NCBI GenBank assembly: GCA_051294375.1
Contig: CM119265.1
Coordinates: 21,886,278-21,950,277 of the forward strand
Reading direction: 5' to 3'
DNA: 64,000 nt
DNA from: Paraspadella gotoi
Taxonomy: Eukaryota > Chaetognatha
Of the stretch, positions 35,992 to 47,287 are shown one piece after another. Numbering within the stretch: position 1 is the stretch's first letter; each line of letters starts with the position of its first letter. Below the pieces are notes generated by a model. It ran no database searches. It worked only from the letters and a program-made list of their open reading frames with translations, and was not told the origin of the DNA. A program made the translations under genes and the position numbers.

Positions 35992-36817
35992 GGCTTTTTA
36001 TCAGTTTTCTTGTTTTTATTTGTAAATAAATAGTTTTTATATTTTTTACCACGCAGAAAGACGCATCCGATAAGAACACCTGCTGATATTTTCCCTTCTA
36101 ATTTTCTCTCACAAAGAACACGTTGATTTGGTTTAGATTTCCCTTTTTTTTTAAACTCAGATGATGGAGGATGGATCTTTTGTTTAATCCGTTTCTTTGA
36201 AATATTTCCATCGTTAAAATATCCTGATTAATGCATGTAAATATACTTTAATATTTCTCTGTTTGACTTTAAACATATCGAAGAAAGACTTTTTACAATC
36301 TACTCCGCTCTTTCTATTTTTAACAAATGTTCTTTTACGTAACGTGCTATGACATCTGTAAAAAGATAAATAATTGAAAATATTGGGCTCCAAACGAGAT
36401 GGCGTTTGAAAAATAAAAATTGAAGGAAAGAAATAAAAGAAAAGAGAATGGAAGAATGAAAGAAAGAAAGAAATATTAAATTAAAAAAGAAAAAAAAAAG
36501 AAATAAACCAAATTATATCGCCCACCAAATTTTTTATTTTATTACCTAAACCTATTTCATATAAAAGAGAGAAAAAAACTTTTATTAGCCCTCTCGCCTT
36601 GAGCTTCTTCATCACGAAAAAAAATATAATTTATTTTCTTCTTTTTTTATAAAATCGATAAAATCAAAACATGTTTAGAGTTTCTTCTCATTCAAAATCT
36701 CTCTCTCTCCCTCTCTCACGTCTTTCTTTCCTTTTTTTTCCCTCAACCACCTTTTAGATTTTTGAATTTCCTTCTTTTTTAATCTAAAATCTCCCAACTT
36801 TTCTTTCGATTGCCGCT
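35628..36817 (+). repeat. Duplicated segment X, copy 1
   Basis: Repeated at 42996-44416 in the same orientation with few differences. It contains (CT)n at 35946-35992. No gene is supported: the 66-codon open frame at 35829 is identical in both copies but ends in CT-encoded Ser/Leu. This copy leads into arm A. Confidence 0.9.
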
Positions 36818-37476
36818 CCATCTCCCTTTCCCTCTCTCTCTCCCTCTCCTTTCCCCCTCTCTCTCTCCCTCTCCTTTTCCTCTCTCTCTCTCCTCTCCCT
36901 TTTCCCCTCTCTCTCTCCCTCTCCCTTTCACCCTCTCTCTCTCCTCTCCCTTTTTTTCCTCTCCCTCCCCTTCCGTCAAAATCCCTTCTCCAACTTTCTC
37001 CATACATCGAACCACGTCCCGCCCCCCCACCCTTATTTCCACCCCTAGTTTTCATCAACCACCCCCCTACCGGGCCTCCCCCCGCTTTCCACTCGGACCC
37101 AATATCTTTTAATTCACTCGCGCCTCGAACTCAGGATTTCTCTGGGTTTTTTTTTTTAGTACAAAAAAATCGAAATGAAAAAGAAGGAATAAAATCGGAG
37201 TCACTAACCCTTTTAATTATTTTCCGCGGATAGAATTCTCTATTTCTATTTTTTTTGTAATTTTCTTTTCCCTTTTTCCCCCACTCCTTTAACTTTCTTT
37301 GTATTTCGGAAACCGAAGGCCAGGGGAAAGCAGAGGGATTGATTTTCACGTGATTTTCTCGCAAATAGCGATCAAAAACGTTGTTTATATAATATTATAT
37401 AATTATATAATTATTAAATATAATTATATTTAAACGACTGAAATTAACAAATTTTTGTTCCTTTGTTTTTCAACAG

Positions 37477-40123
37477 CGAAAAAACTGACGAAAGACAAAA
37501 TCCTTACGAAGATTCGACCACGAACCCACGCGGCCGCCGATCCATTCGGGCCATAAAGGTCCAGTGCCGATCGGGTGTCCGCCCTGCCGAATCTCGCCAG
37601 CCGCCCACCACTCCGCCTCCGCCGCTTCCCCGCCGCCTCACTTACGTGATTGGCGACAGTGGGCGGCAGCGGTTCGGCGACTTTCCTGCTCTGCGGCTGC
37701 GACAGGACGAGTTGCGGCGCCGAATGCAGCAACACTCGATGGGACGAGCGATGTGGGCTCGGCCGGGACGGCCGGCGTGGCCCGCACCGCCGCAGAGTAT
37801 CTGGGCGTGGTCAGGAGATGACGTTTTTGCGTCCGAGCTTGACCGAAAGTGGCCGAAGATGGCGCTCAGCGAAGACATGGCGAGGAATTTGACGCAAGAG
37901 GTCAAAGCCGACGAAGAAAACGACAACGACGAAGATTGAAGACGACGATGGACGAAGACGAAAACGACTTTCGAAGGACGACGAGAACGACGCCGACGAT
38001 CGTCCGGAAGACGACGCCGCTTTCAGCTTTTCCCCGAAGAAACAGCATCTCAAACGCCGCAAGTTGCTACGGTCAAATGAGCGACGACTTCGACGCCGCT
38101 TGGATGGCGGCGGCCACGCCAACCGCGCCGAACCAGCGCCGGCGTTGTCGAAACCCAAAGGAAGGGAAAAGGTTTTGGCGCCAAAAGTGGCGCCGAGAAG
38201 TTGACGGCGTCATTGAGAAAGAAGTTGAGGGAGGAAGGCTCAATCCAGGTGAGAAGGTGGGGGGAGTTTCGGGGGTAGGTGGTGAGGGTGTAGACTTAGG
38301 AAGTTGGGGAGGAGGGGAAAGAATTGAAGATTGTTCTTTTGGCTGAAGGAAATTCAATTTTGACAAAAGGAGGCAATTTGAAACAGAATGAGTCATTCGA
38401 TGAAACGAGGGCGATTCGGTGAAAACAGACCCCGAGATCCGAACGAATGTGAGTGCCTTTTCTCCTTGAACCCCGTGAAAATTGCAGCGGAAAGGTTCGA
38501 GTAATAGTTATGTGAATCGGAAGGCACTAAGGCAGCTATCATGAATCAGGGATAAAAATTAAACAATTTTTTTTTTTGTTATCGTACGAAGACGGTCAAT
38601 TATAGCGAAACGAAAATAGTATCAAAAAAAATTTCTTACGCTTTGTATTTGAAATAGGGGGGTTGATGAGGCCATCCAGAACTGATAAAAGAGCTGATAA
38701 GTCCATTCAGGTGAATATAAGGCCATTCAGCCTATAGGCCCATTCAGTTAGCTAATTTTTTTTTCTCTTTGGCAGGAAATCGAGTAATTTTTTTTTCGAC
38801 GAAGATAACGATTCAAAAACTTTTGAGCAACTTTCTTTCCGCGCCTCTGCCAAAAAAATAAAAATAAATTTCCGCGATATATCTAAAAAATTAAGTTATT
38901 TTTCACGACAGGAATAACGAATTCGTTGAGATAACTTTTATAAGACATAAAAATAATAAAGTAAGAATTCTATATACACCGTCATTATCAATAAATTCAT
39001 GCTACGAGGCTCGTTTTTCATTATCGTGAAAGGTTATAGTACATCGGGTGGTCCGGAAAAAAAAATGTTAACACCAGCAGCGGAATTTCGATGTCGACTT
39101 TGTTGTCTCTGTCAACACGAAATGTTTTACCTCCGAGAAGGAAAGAGGCGAGGACTCTCCCCCCCCCCGCCCTCTTTTCCCCTCTCCGTGAGTTCTCTAA
39201 CTTTCTTGCGTTCACACCAGCCCCAGCGATGGGGCACATCTGCTTTCACCACCGCTTCTTTCACTCCCGCCGCTTCTCACCCTCTCCTTCCCCTCCAGAA
39301 ATCATCACACGTAGCCTCGTCATTCCGCTTCTTAACTTTCGCTTTCCCCTCGTGCGCCAATCACCGATGATCGCCACTTTCACAGATCCAGGCGATTCGT
39401 GATTGAGGTTTTCACGAAAAGGAAGTCACTTGTATTATTGATAATTAACCCTTTTTTATAACGACTTCCATGCGAATTATTTTAACATTACCATAAGAGT
39501 GAAACAATGGCACTTAAGATGGTGACAAAAGAATCTATTTCATGATATTTTACATCAAAGAGCAACCAGATAAAAGGTTGTATATTAAAGACGTTATTTC
39601 AATGCAGTACGTGTAGAAAATTTACGGGATAACAAAGTCACTGCGGCGCAACATAACATTTTCGTTCTTGTTTAATTTTAATTAATTCCAGTTAATTTTT
39701 ACTATATATTACATTATCAGGAACCTCTTTATGACCTTTTGTTTCGACTTTAATTAACCCCTCCCCTTCATATTCGATCTTTTCTTATAAAAACAAACTA
39801 TCAAAAAAAGGAAATCCCTTCTCGCGATCAACACTTCGACCAAAAAGGAAACGTCTCTCCCCCTAATCACGATCAAAGCCTCGCAAGAGAGAAAGAAAAA
39901 AATCTAGATCGCCAGACTCGAAACTCGTTGCTGATTGAAACCATCGCCTTAATGGCGAAAAATCAGGGAACTCGTACCAGCTTTCAAGGTTCGACGCAAA
40001 GAGAGTGAAAGGGAGAGAGAGAGAATTTCATAAAACAAAAAACTTCTCTATTTCTCTTTCTCATTTCTTTTTCTCTCTCTTCTCCCCCCCCCCCCCGCTT
40101 ATTTTCTTTACCTATTCACCTCG

Positions 40124-40171
<48 letters not shown>

Positions 40172-41472
40172 AAAAATAAAAACATCCCTTATATACCGAA
40201 TTCAAGAACGTTTCTCTGGCCTCAGAAAAAAATATAATATTTCAAAAAAAGACCCCGCGCGGAACTTTTTAACATTTTCATTGTGTGCTCGAAAAATTAA
40301 GACCAAAACAAACTCGGCTTCAACTCCTAAGTCATAAATCGTTCGTCTTAATAACCGGTGGAATTTAAAGGCTCCGTATATGCCCTCCCCTTCTCGCCGC
40401 ATCGCCCCTCCCCCCCTCCCCCTCAACCTCTTTCCCCTGTTCTCGCTCTCTCTCGTCGTTCGAACTCCTTTCCTTATTTAGAATCAGAAAATAAATATTT
40501 AACGATTAACTGGAGGCGAAAACCGAAGTAGAGCAGGCGTTAGCGTTTGGGTATTTTTTCTTCGAAATTTATGACAAATGTACGTAGTTTATCACGAACC
40601 CTACTTTTCTTTGATTGATTACAATTTTTTTTTTTTTTTTTGAATAGCATGACTTTGATACGTAACTAAAAATTAAATGCTGCGAGCTGGAAAGATTCTT
40701 CGAACGATTATGACATGCTCTAGAGTATATTACAGTTAGATATTCGGTTCATAGCTAAAAAGAAGGTTCTAATTGCTAAGTACTTATCACCAATCACTTT
40801 TTCTTTCCTCGGAGAAAAATTAAACTTTCACACGTACAATTTGTCTCGACAATTATCATTCCCGGTTTACCTAAACACTAAATGTTCTCTTTCCCCTTTC
40901 CCCCTTTCCCCTTCTTCCCCATCCTCCATGACACCCACCTTCCCCATCCTCCATGACCCCACCCTACAGAAAAGAAAGAATCCCACCTGATCCTCCGCGT
41001 CTTCGAATCCTGGTTCTCCACTTCCTTCGGCGAATGTCCCGTCAGCTACGAATGGACCAAACTCTCCGACATTTATTGGCCCCGTTGGGTCAGGAAGGGC
41101 ACCTGTTCCTCCTCCTCTTCCTCCTTTTCCTCCCCCCTCTCTCCCTCCTCGCGCCTCTACGACGCGACGAGTCCTACTCCCCGCTCTCCTTCGCTCTCCC
41201 CACCCGCAGTCTCAGCAGCTGCAGCAGGAGTCGCCGCATCTGGCCTGGGCGCGGGAGCTGGAATCCAGCTGTTCCTGGCCGCCAGGGATGCGGTGCCGCC
41301 CTCGCGGGAGAAGAAGACGTTGAAAATTCTTAGGTGGCACTGCCAGCGGCGTTTGGCGCGCCGGAAGTCGGCGTCGGCGGCGCCGGGAACATTTAGGCGC
41401 CGGACGAAGATGCGTTGCCGATGGGTGAAGGTGCCGTACTTGGTCACGGATGACTGCGAATGTGGATTGTGA
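37477..41472 (+). pseudogene. Noggin-like gene, copy A, frameshifted
   Basis: Corresponds to the intact gene at 50961-54842. Exon 37477-38248 and exon 40970-41472 have the same splice sites. The first exon lacks single C bases near 37567 and 37589 and has extra bases near 37935-37970; the second lacks single bases near 41160, 41202 and 41300. Each breaks the frame in homopolymers or short runs. This fits sequencing error on one haplotype better than a decayed paralogue, because the broken protein is otherwise almost unchanged. Intron 38249-40969 has (CT)n at 40128-40170. See the copy at 50961 for domains. Confidence 0.8.
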
Positions 41473-42939
41473 AAAAGAAAAAGTGTTTTTAAATCGGGTA
41501 ATATGTGAGTAGAAAAGAAAGTTCCAATAAGCCAATTTATTTTTTTTTTAAATATCGACGACGATTGACTTTTCGTTTAGTTTGATTTCTCATTTTAACT
41601 TGAAAACAATTTCAAAGATCTTTAGGATTTGCAAGTGCCAACTATGTTTGAATTAAGTTTCGAATTTACAATGGAGCAAGACTTATAAGTGCAAATCAAA
41701 ACCTGAAAGCAAAAGAAAAAAATAAAAGATAATTTTGATAATTTTTATTTTTAATCGTAATCGATTGAGAATCGGTCCAAAAATTTTTTCCGCTAAATTC
41801 AAACAGTTTTTACTTGTAAATCACTCTATGGAACGAGATTTAACTTTAAATGTGAAATGAAACGAAACGAAAAGTCGATAAAAACTAAATGAGCGTATTA
41901 GAGCTTCCTATTCTAACTATGGGTGCATTGTATGGACTATGGATCAGTGCAGAGCGAACGATGTTGTGAGTAATAGACTATTTCATTAGTCTTCAAAAGC
42001 CTGGAGTGATGGAGTATGGATGATTGAATTACCTTTTTAACAAATTAAACTTTTCTACTTTGGGCAATTTTATTTAAAACAGTCCTTGTACTCCCTGTAA
42101 TTTTACTTTCGTTGCGTATGTCCATAAATGAATATCACAATGCCATTTTCCTTGCAATTTATTTCATCATTGTAATTTGTATTGAAACAAATCGGTTTAG
42201 CTCTTTGTCAAAATCCTTAATTCCGCATTATGTACGTACCTAAGTCAAAGCGCTATCTTTCTAAGATCCCAAGGCTACAAAGTATTCCAACTTCTGCCAG
42301 TTGTTTTGACAAAGATCCTTTACATAAATACCATCATTGTTTTTAATACTTTAGTAAGATTTACCTTTTCTGACAACATGTAGACGACCACATCCAGACA
42401 ATGTTATTTATGATACATTTTCGCACTCTAGTTAACTTTACTTTTGAATCATTTACAGTTTAAAAGTGCAACATTGACGTTTCAAGTCTGCATTAGTCGA
42501 ACTCGTGCCATCCGGATTTTTTCTCCGATAACGTTAGAAATTTTCTTTTGTTTTTGTTTACCGAAATAACACGTTTCCTATTTTCACAGGGATTGCTTAC
42601 CACGAGTAGTGTTTTTGTTTTTTTCATTCTCTCCTGCTGGGAACATTTTTATTGTTTTTATTGTAATCGATATAATATTTTGTCCTTTTCGATGTAACTC
42701 AATTCTTAAAATGCACGTAGCCTAGAAAATTGTTTTTTAATGGATGTAATTAATCGTTGTACATATATTATATAAAGTCACCAATAAGCTTAGTTTATTT
42801 AAAAAAATATGCTTAAAGAGAATCTAGTACATACGAACAACATGAACAACATAGAATTAATGCCCTGGTGAAAAGCGATGGAAATTGGACAATGATGATA
42901 CTCGTAACTACAAATCAATCAAACATTTGAACGATATGG

Positions 42940-42994
42940 TTTACATTAAATGGGTACAAACTATATAAAAAAATTATTCATTCATTCAATAAAC
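42940..42994 (-). repeat. Interspersed-repeat tail at the arm boundary
   Basis: gggtacaaactatataaaa followed by attcattcattcaataaa matches the tail of the family seen at 113-180 and 14212-14290. Homology between arms A, B and C stops at its end, caataaac. Confidence 0.6.
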
Positions 42995-43316
42995 ACGAGG
43001 GGGGGAGGAAATGTGAAAGAGAAGCGAGAGTCAAAACTTGAAAGATGAATGAAAGATGAGTCCGTTATTGTTCTAATCTACTTCAATCGAAACAAAGAAA
43101 GGAAATAATTAATTTAAAAATGTGATTCGGTTCTCGTAACGAGTAATCGAAATGAAATCGATTCTTATTCGCAGAAAATAAAATAAATATTTGGCGCGTG
43201 AAAAGACGAAGGGATTTTCGGTTTTGGGTCTTGAGAAGGGAGATCAATCGCCGGTACATTGGAGAGTCAGAAATACAAGAAGAGATAAGAGAGAATTCAT
43301 CTCTGTCTCACTCTAA

Positions 43317-43360
<44 letters not shown>

Positions 43361-43998
43361 GGCTTTTTATCAGTTTTCTTGTTTTTATTTGTAAATAAAT
43401 AGTTTTTATATTTTTACCACGCAGAAAGACGCATCCGATAAGAACACCTGCTGATATTTTCCCTTCTAATTTTCTCTCACAAAGAACACGTTGATTTGGT
43501 TTAGATTTCCCTTTTTTTTTTAAACTCAGATGATGGAGGATGGATCTTTTGTTTAATCCGTTTCTTTGAAATATTTCCATCGTTAAATATCCTGATTAAT
43601 GCATGTAAATATACTTTAATATTTCTCTGTTTGACTTTAAACATATCGAAGAAAGACTTTTACAATTCTACTCCGCTCTTTCTATTTTTCACAAATGTTC
43701 TTTTGCGTAACGTGCTATGACATCTGTAAAAAGATAAATAATTGAAATATTGGGCTCCAAACGAGATGGCGTTTGAAAAATAAAATTGAAGGAAAGAAAT
43801 AAAAGAAAAGAGAATGGAAGAATGAAAGAAAGAAAGAAATATTAAATTTAAAAAAAAAAAAAAAGAAATAAACCAAATTATATCGCCCACCAAATTTTTA
43901 TTTTTTTTACCTAAACCTATTTCATATAAAAGAGAGAAAAAAACTTTTATTAGCCCTCCTCGCCTTGAGCTTCTTCATCACAAAAAAAAATATAATTT

Positions 43999-44008
43999 NN
44001 NNNNNNNN
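43999..44008. other. Assembly gap, 10 N
   Basis: Flanking sequences overlap each other, so the gap is a failed join rather than missing DNA. Confidence 0.99.
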
Positions 44009-44140
44009 CCAAATTTTTATTTTTATTACCTAAACCTATTTCATATAAAAGAGAGAAAAAAACTTTTATTAGCCCTCTCGCCTTGAGCTTCTTCATCACG
44101 AAAAAAAATATAATTTATTTTCTTCTTTTTTTATAAAATC

Positions 44141-44298
44141 NNNNNNNNNNNNNNNNNNNNNNNNNNNNNNNNNNNNNNNNNNNNNNNNNNNNNNNNNNNN
44201 NNNNNNNNNNNNNNNNNNNNNNNNNNNNNNNNNNNNNNNNNNNNNNNNNNNNNNNNNNNNNNNNNNNNNNNNNNNNNNNNNNNNNNNNNNNNNNNNNN
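44141..44298. other. Assembly gap, 158 N
   Basis: Inside X copy 2. The corresponding intact sequence in X copy 1 is about 36662-36700. Confidence 0.99.
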
Positions 44299-44416
44299 CT
44301 CTCTCTCTCCCTCTCTCACGTCTTTCTTTCCTTTTTTTCCCTCAACCACCTTTTAGATTTTTGAATTTCCTTCTTTTTTAATCTAAAATCTCCCAACTTT
44401 TCTTCGATTGCCGCTT

Positions 44417-47239
44417 GTTTATTGAATGAATGAATAATTTTTTTATATAGTTTGTACCCATTTAATGTAAACCATATCGTTCAAATGTTTGATTGATTTG
44501 TAGTTACGAGTATCATCATTGTCCAATTTCCATCGCTTTTCACCAGGGCATTAATTCTATGTTGTTCATGTTGTTCGTATGTACTAGATTCTCTTTAAGC
44601 ATATTTTTTTAAATAAACTAAGCTTATTGGTGACTTTATATAATATATGTACAACGATTAATTACATCCATTAAAAAACAATTTTCTAGGCTACGTGCAT
44701 TTTAAGAATTGAGTTACATCGAAAAGGACAAAATATTATATCGATTACAATAAAAACAATAAAAATGTTCCCAGCAGGAGAGAATGAAAAAAACAAAAAC
44801 ACTACTCGTGGTAAGCAATCCCTGTGAAAATAGGAAACGTGTTATTTCGGTAAACAAAAACAAAAGAAAATTTCTAACGTTATCGGAGAAAAAATCCGGA
44901 TGGCACGAGTTCGACTAATGCAGACTTGAAACGTCAATGTTGCACTTTTAAACTGTAAATGATTCAAAAGTAAAGTTAACTAGAGTGCGAAAATGTATCA
45001 TAAATAACATTGTCTGGATGTGGTCGTCTACATGTTGTCAGAAAAGGTAAATCTTACTAAAGTATTAAAAACAATGATGGTATTTATGTAAAGGATCTTT
45101 GTCAAAACAACTGGCAGAAGTTGGAATACTTTGTAGCCTTGGGATCTTAGAAAGATAGCGCTTTGACTTAGGTACGTACATAATGCGGAATTAAGGATTT
45201 TGACAAAGAGCTAAACCGATTTGTTTCAATACAAATTACAATGATGAAATAAATTGCAAGGAAAATGGCATTGTGATATTCATTTATGGACATACGCAAC
45301 GAAAGTAAAATTACAGGGAGTACAAGGACTGTTTTAAATAAAATTGCCCAAAGTAGAAAAGTTTAATTTGTTAAAAAGGTAATTCAATCATCCATACTCC
45401 ATCACTCCAGGCTTTTGAAGACTAATGAAATAGTCTATTACTCACAACATCGTTCGCTCTGCACTGATCCATAGTCCATACAATGCACCCATAGTTAGAA
45501 TAGGAAGCTCTAATACGCTCATTTAGTTTTTATCGACTTTTCGTTTCGTTTCATTTCACATTTAAAGTTAAATCTCGTTCCATAGAGTGATTTACAAGTA
45601 AAAACTGTTTGAATTTAGCGGAAAAAATTTTTGGACCGATTCTCAATCGATTACGATTAAAAATAAAAATTATCAAAATTATCTTTTATTTTTTTCTTTT
45701 GCTTTCAGGTTTTGATTTGCACTTATAAGTCTTGCTCCATTGTAAATTCGAAACTTAATTCAAACATAGTTGGCACTTGCAAATCCTAAAGATCTTTGAA
45801 ATTGTTTTCAAGTTAAAATGAGAAATCAAACTAAACGAAAAGTCAATCGTCGTCGATATTTAAAAAAAAAATAAATTGGCTTATTGGAACTTTCTTTTCT
45901 ACTCACATATTACCCGATTTAAAAACACTTTTTCTTTTTCACAATCCACATTCGCAGTCATCCGTGACCAAGTACGGCACCTTCACCCATCGGCAACGCA
46001 TCTTCGTCCGGCGCCTAAATGTTCCCGGCGCCGCCGACGCCGACTTCCGGCGCGCCAAACGCCGCTGGCAGTGCCACCTAAGAATTTTCAACGTCTTCTT
46101 CTCCCGCGAGGGCGGCACCGCATCCCTGGCGGCCAGGAACAGCTGGATTCCAGCTCCCGCGCCCAGGCCAGATGCGGCGACTCCTGCTGCAGCTGCTGAG
46201 ACTGCGGGTGGGGAGAGCGAAGGAGAGCGGGGAGTAGGACTCGTCGCGTCGTAGAGGCGCGAGGAGGGAGAGAGGGGGGAGGAAAAGGAGGAAGAGGAGG
46301 AGGAACAGGTGCCCTTCCTGACCCAACGGGGCCAATAAATGTCGGAGAGTTTGGTCCATTCGTAGCTGACGGGACATTCGCCGAAGGAAGTGGAGAACCA
46401 GGATTCGAAGACGCGGAGGATCAGGTGGGATTCTTTCTTTTCTGTAGGGTGGGGTCATGGAGGATGGGGAAGGTGGGTGTCATGGAGGATGGGGAAGAAG
46501 GGGAAAGGGGGAAAGGGGAAAGAGAACATTTAGTGTTTAGGTAAACCGGGAATGATAATTGTCGAGACAAATTGTACGTGTGAAAGTTTAATTTTTCTCC
46601 GAGGAAAGAAAAAGTGATTGGTGATAAGTACTTAGCAATTAGAACCTTCTTTTTAGCTATGAACCGAATATCTAACTGTAATATACTCTAGAGCATGTCA
46701 TAATCGTTCGAAGAATCTTTCCAGCTCGCAGCATTTAATTTTTAGTTACGTATCAAAGTCATGCTATTCAAAAAAAAAAAAAAAAATTGTAATCAATCAA
46801 AGAAAAGTAGGGTTCGTGATAAACTACGTACATTTGTCATAAATTTCGAAGAAAAAATACCCAAACGCTAACGCCTGCTCTACTTCGGTTTTCGCCTCCA
46901 GTTAATCGTTAAATATTTATTTTCTGATTCTAAATAAGGAAAGGAGTTCGAACGACGAGAGAGAGCGAGAACAGGGGAAAGAGGTTGAGGGGGAGGGGGG
47001 GAGGGGCGATGCGGCGAGAAGGGGAGGGCATATACGGAGCCTTTAAATTCCACCGGTTATTAAGACGAACGATTTATGACTTAGGAGTTGAAGCCGAGTT
47101 TGTTTTGGTCTTAATTTTTCGAGCACACAATGAAAATGTTAAAAAGTTCCGCGCGGGGTCTTTTTTTGAAATATTATATTTTTTTCTGAGGCCAGAGAAA
47201 CGTTCTTGAATTCGGTATATAAGGGATGTTTTTATTTTT

Positions 47240-47287
<48 letters not shown>

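Larger units (their letters stand above)
36818..42994 (+). repeat. Inverted-duplication arm A (6177 bases)
   Basis: Reverse complement of 44417-50593. The arms have the same length and, at every place compared (noggin exons, microsatellites, junctions), the same bases, including frameshifting indels. A position x in A corresponds to 87411-x in B. Confidence 0.95.
42996..44416 (+). repeat. Duplicated segment X, copy 2 (spacer of the inverted duplication)
   Basis: Copy of 35628-36817, interrupted by a 10-base gap (43999-44008) and a 158-base gap (44141-44298). The sequence at 43890-43998 is repeated at 44009-44100 across the 10-base gap. It ends at gattgccgct and there joins arm B. Confidence 0.9.

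Noticed and set aside
37642-37926. Minus-strand Ser/Arg-rich frames over the noggin-like first exon (also mirrored in B and C)
   Set aside because: Antisense shadows of the noggin-like exon, with no independent splice or family support.
38385-39402. Possible extra noggin-like exons (for example ESFDERGRFGENRPRDPNE at 38391 and NFDVDFVVSVNTKCFTSEKE at 39080)
   Set aside because: The two accepted exons join directly in phase with continuous homology, and these pieces add stops or break phase.
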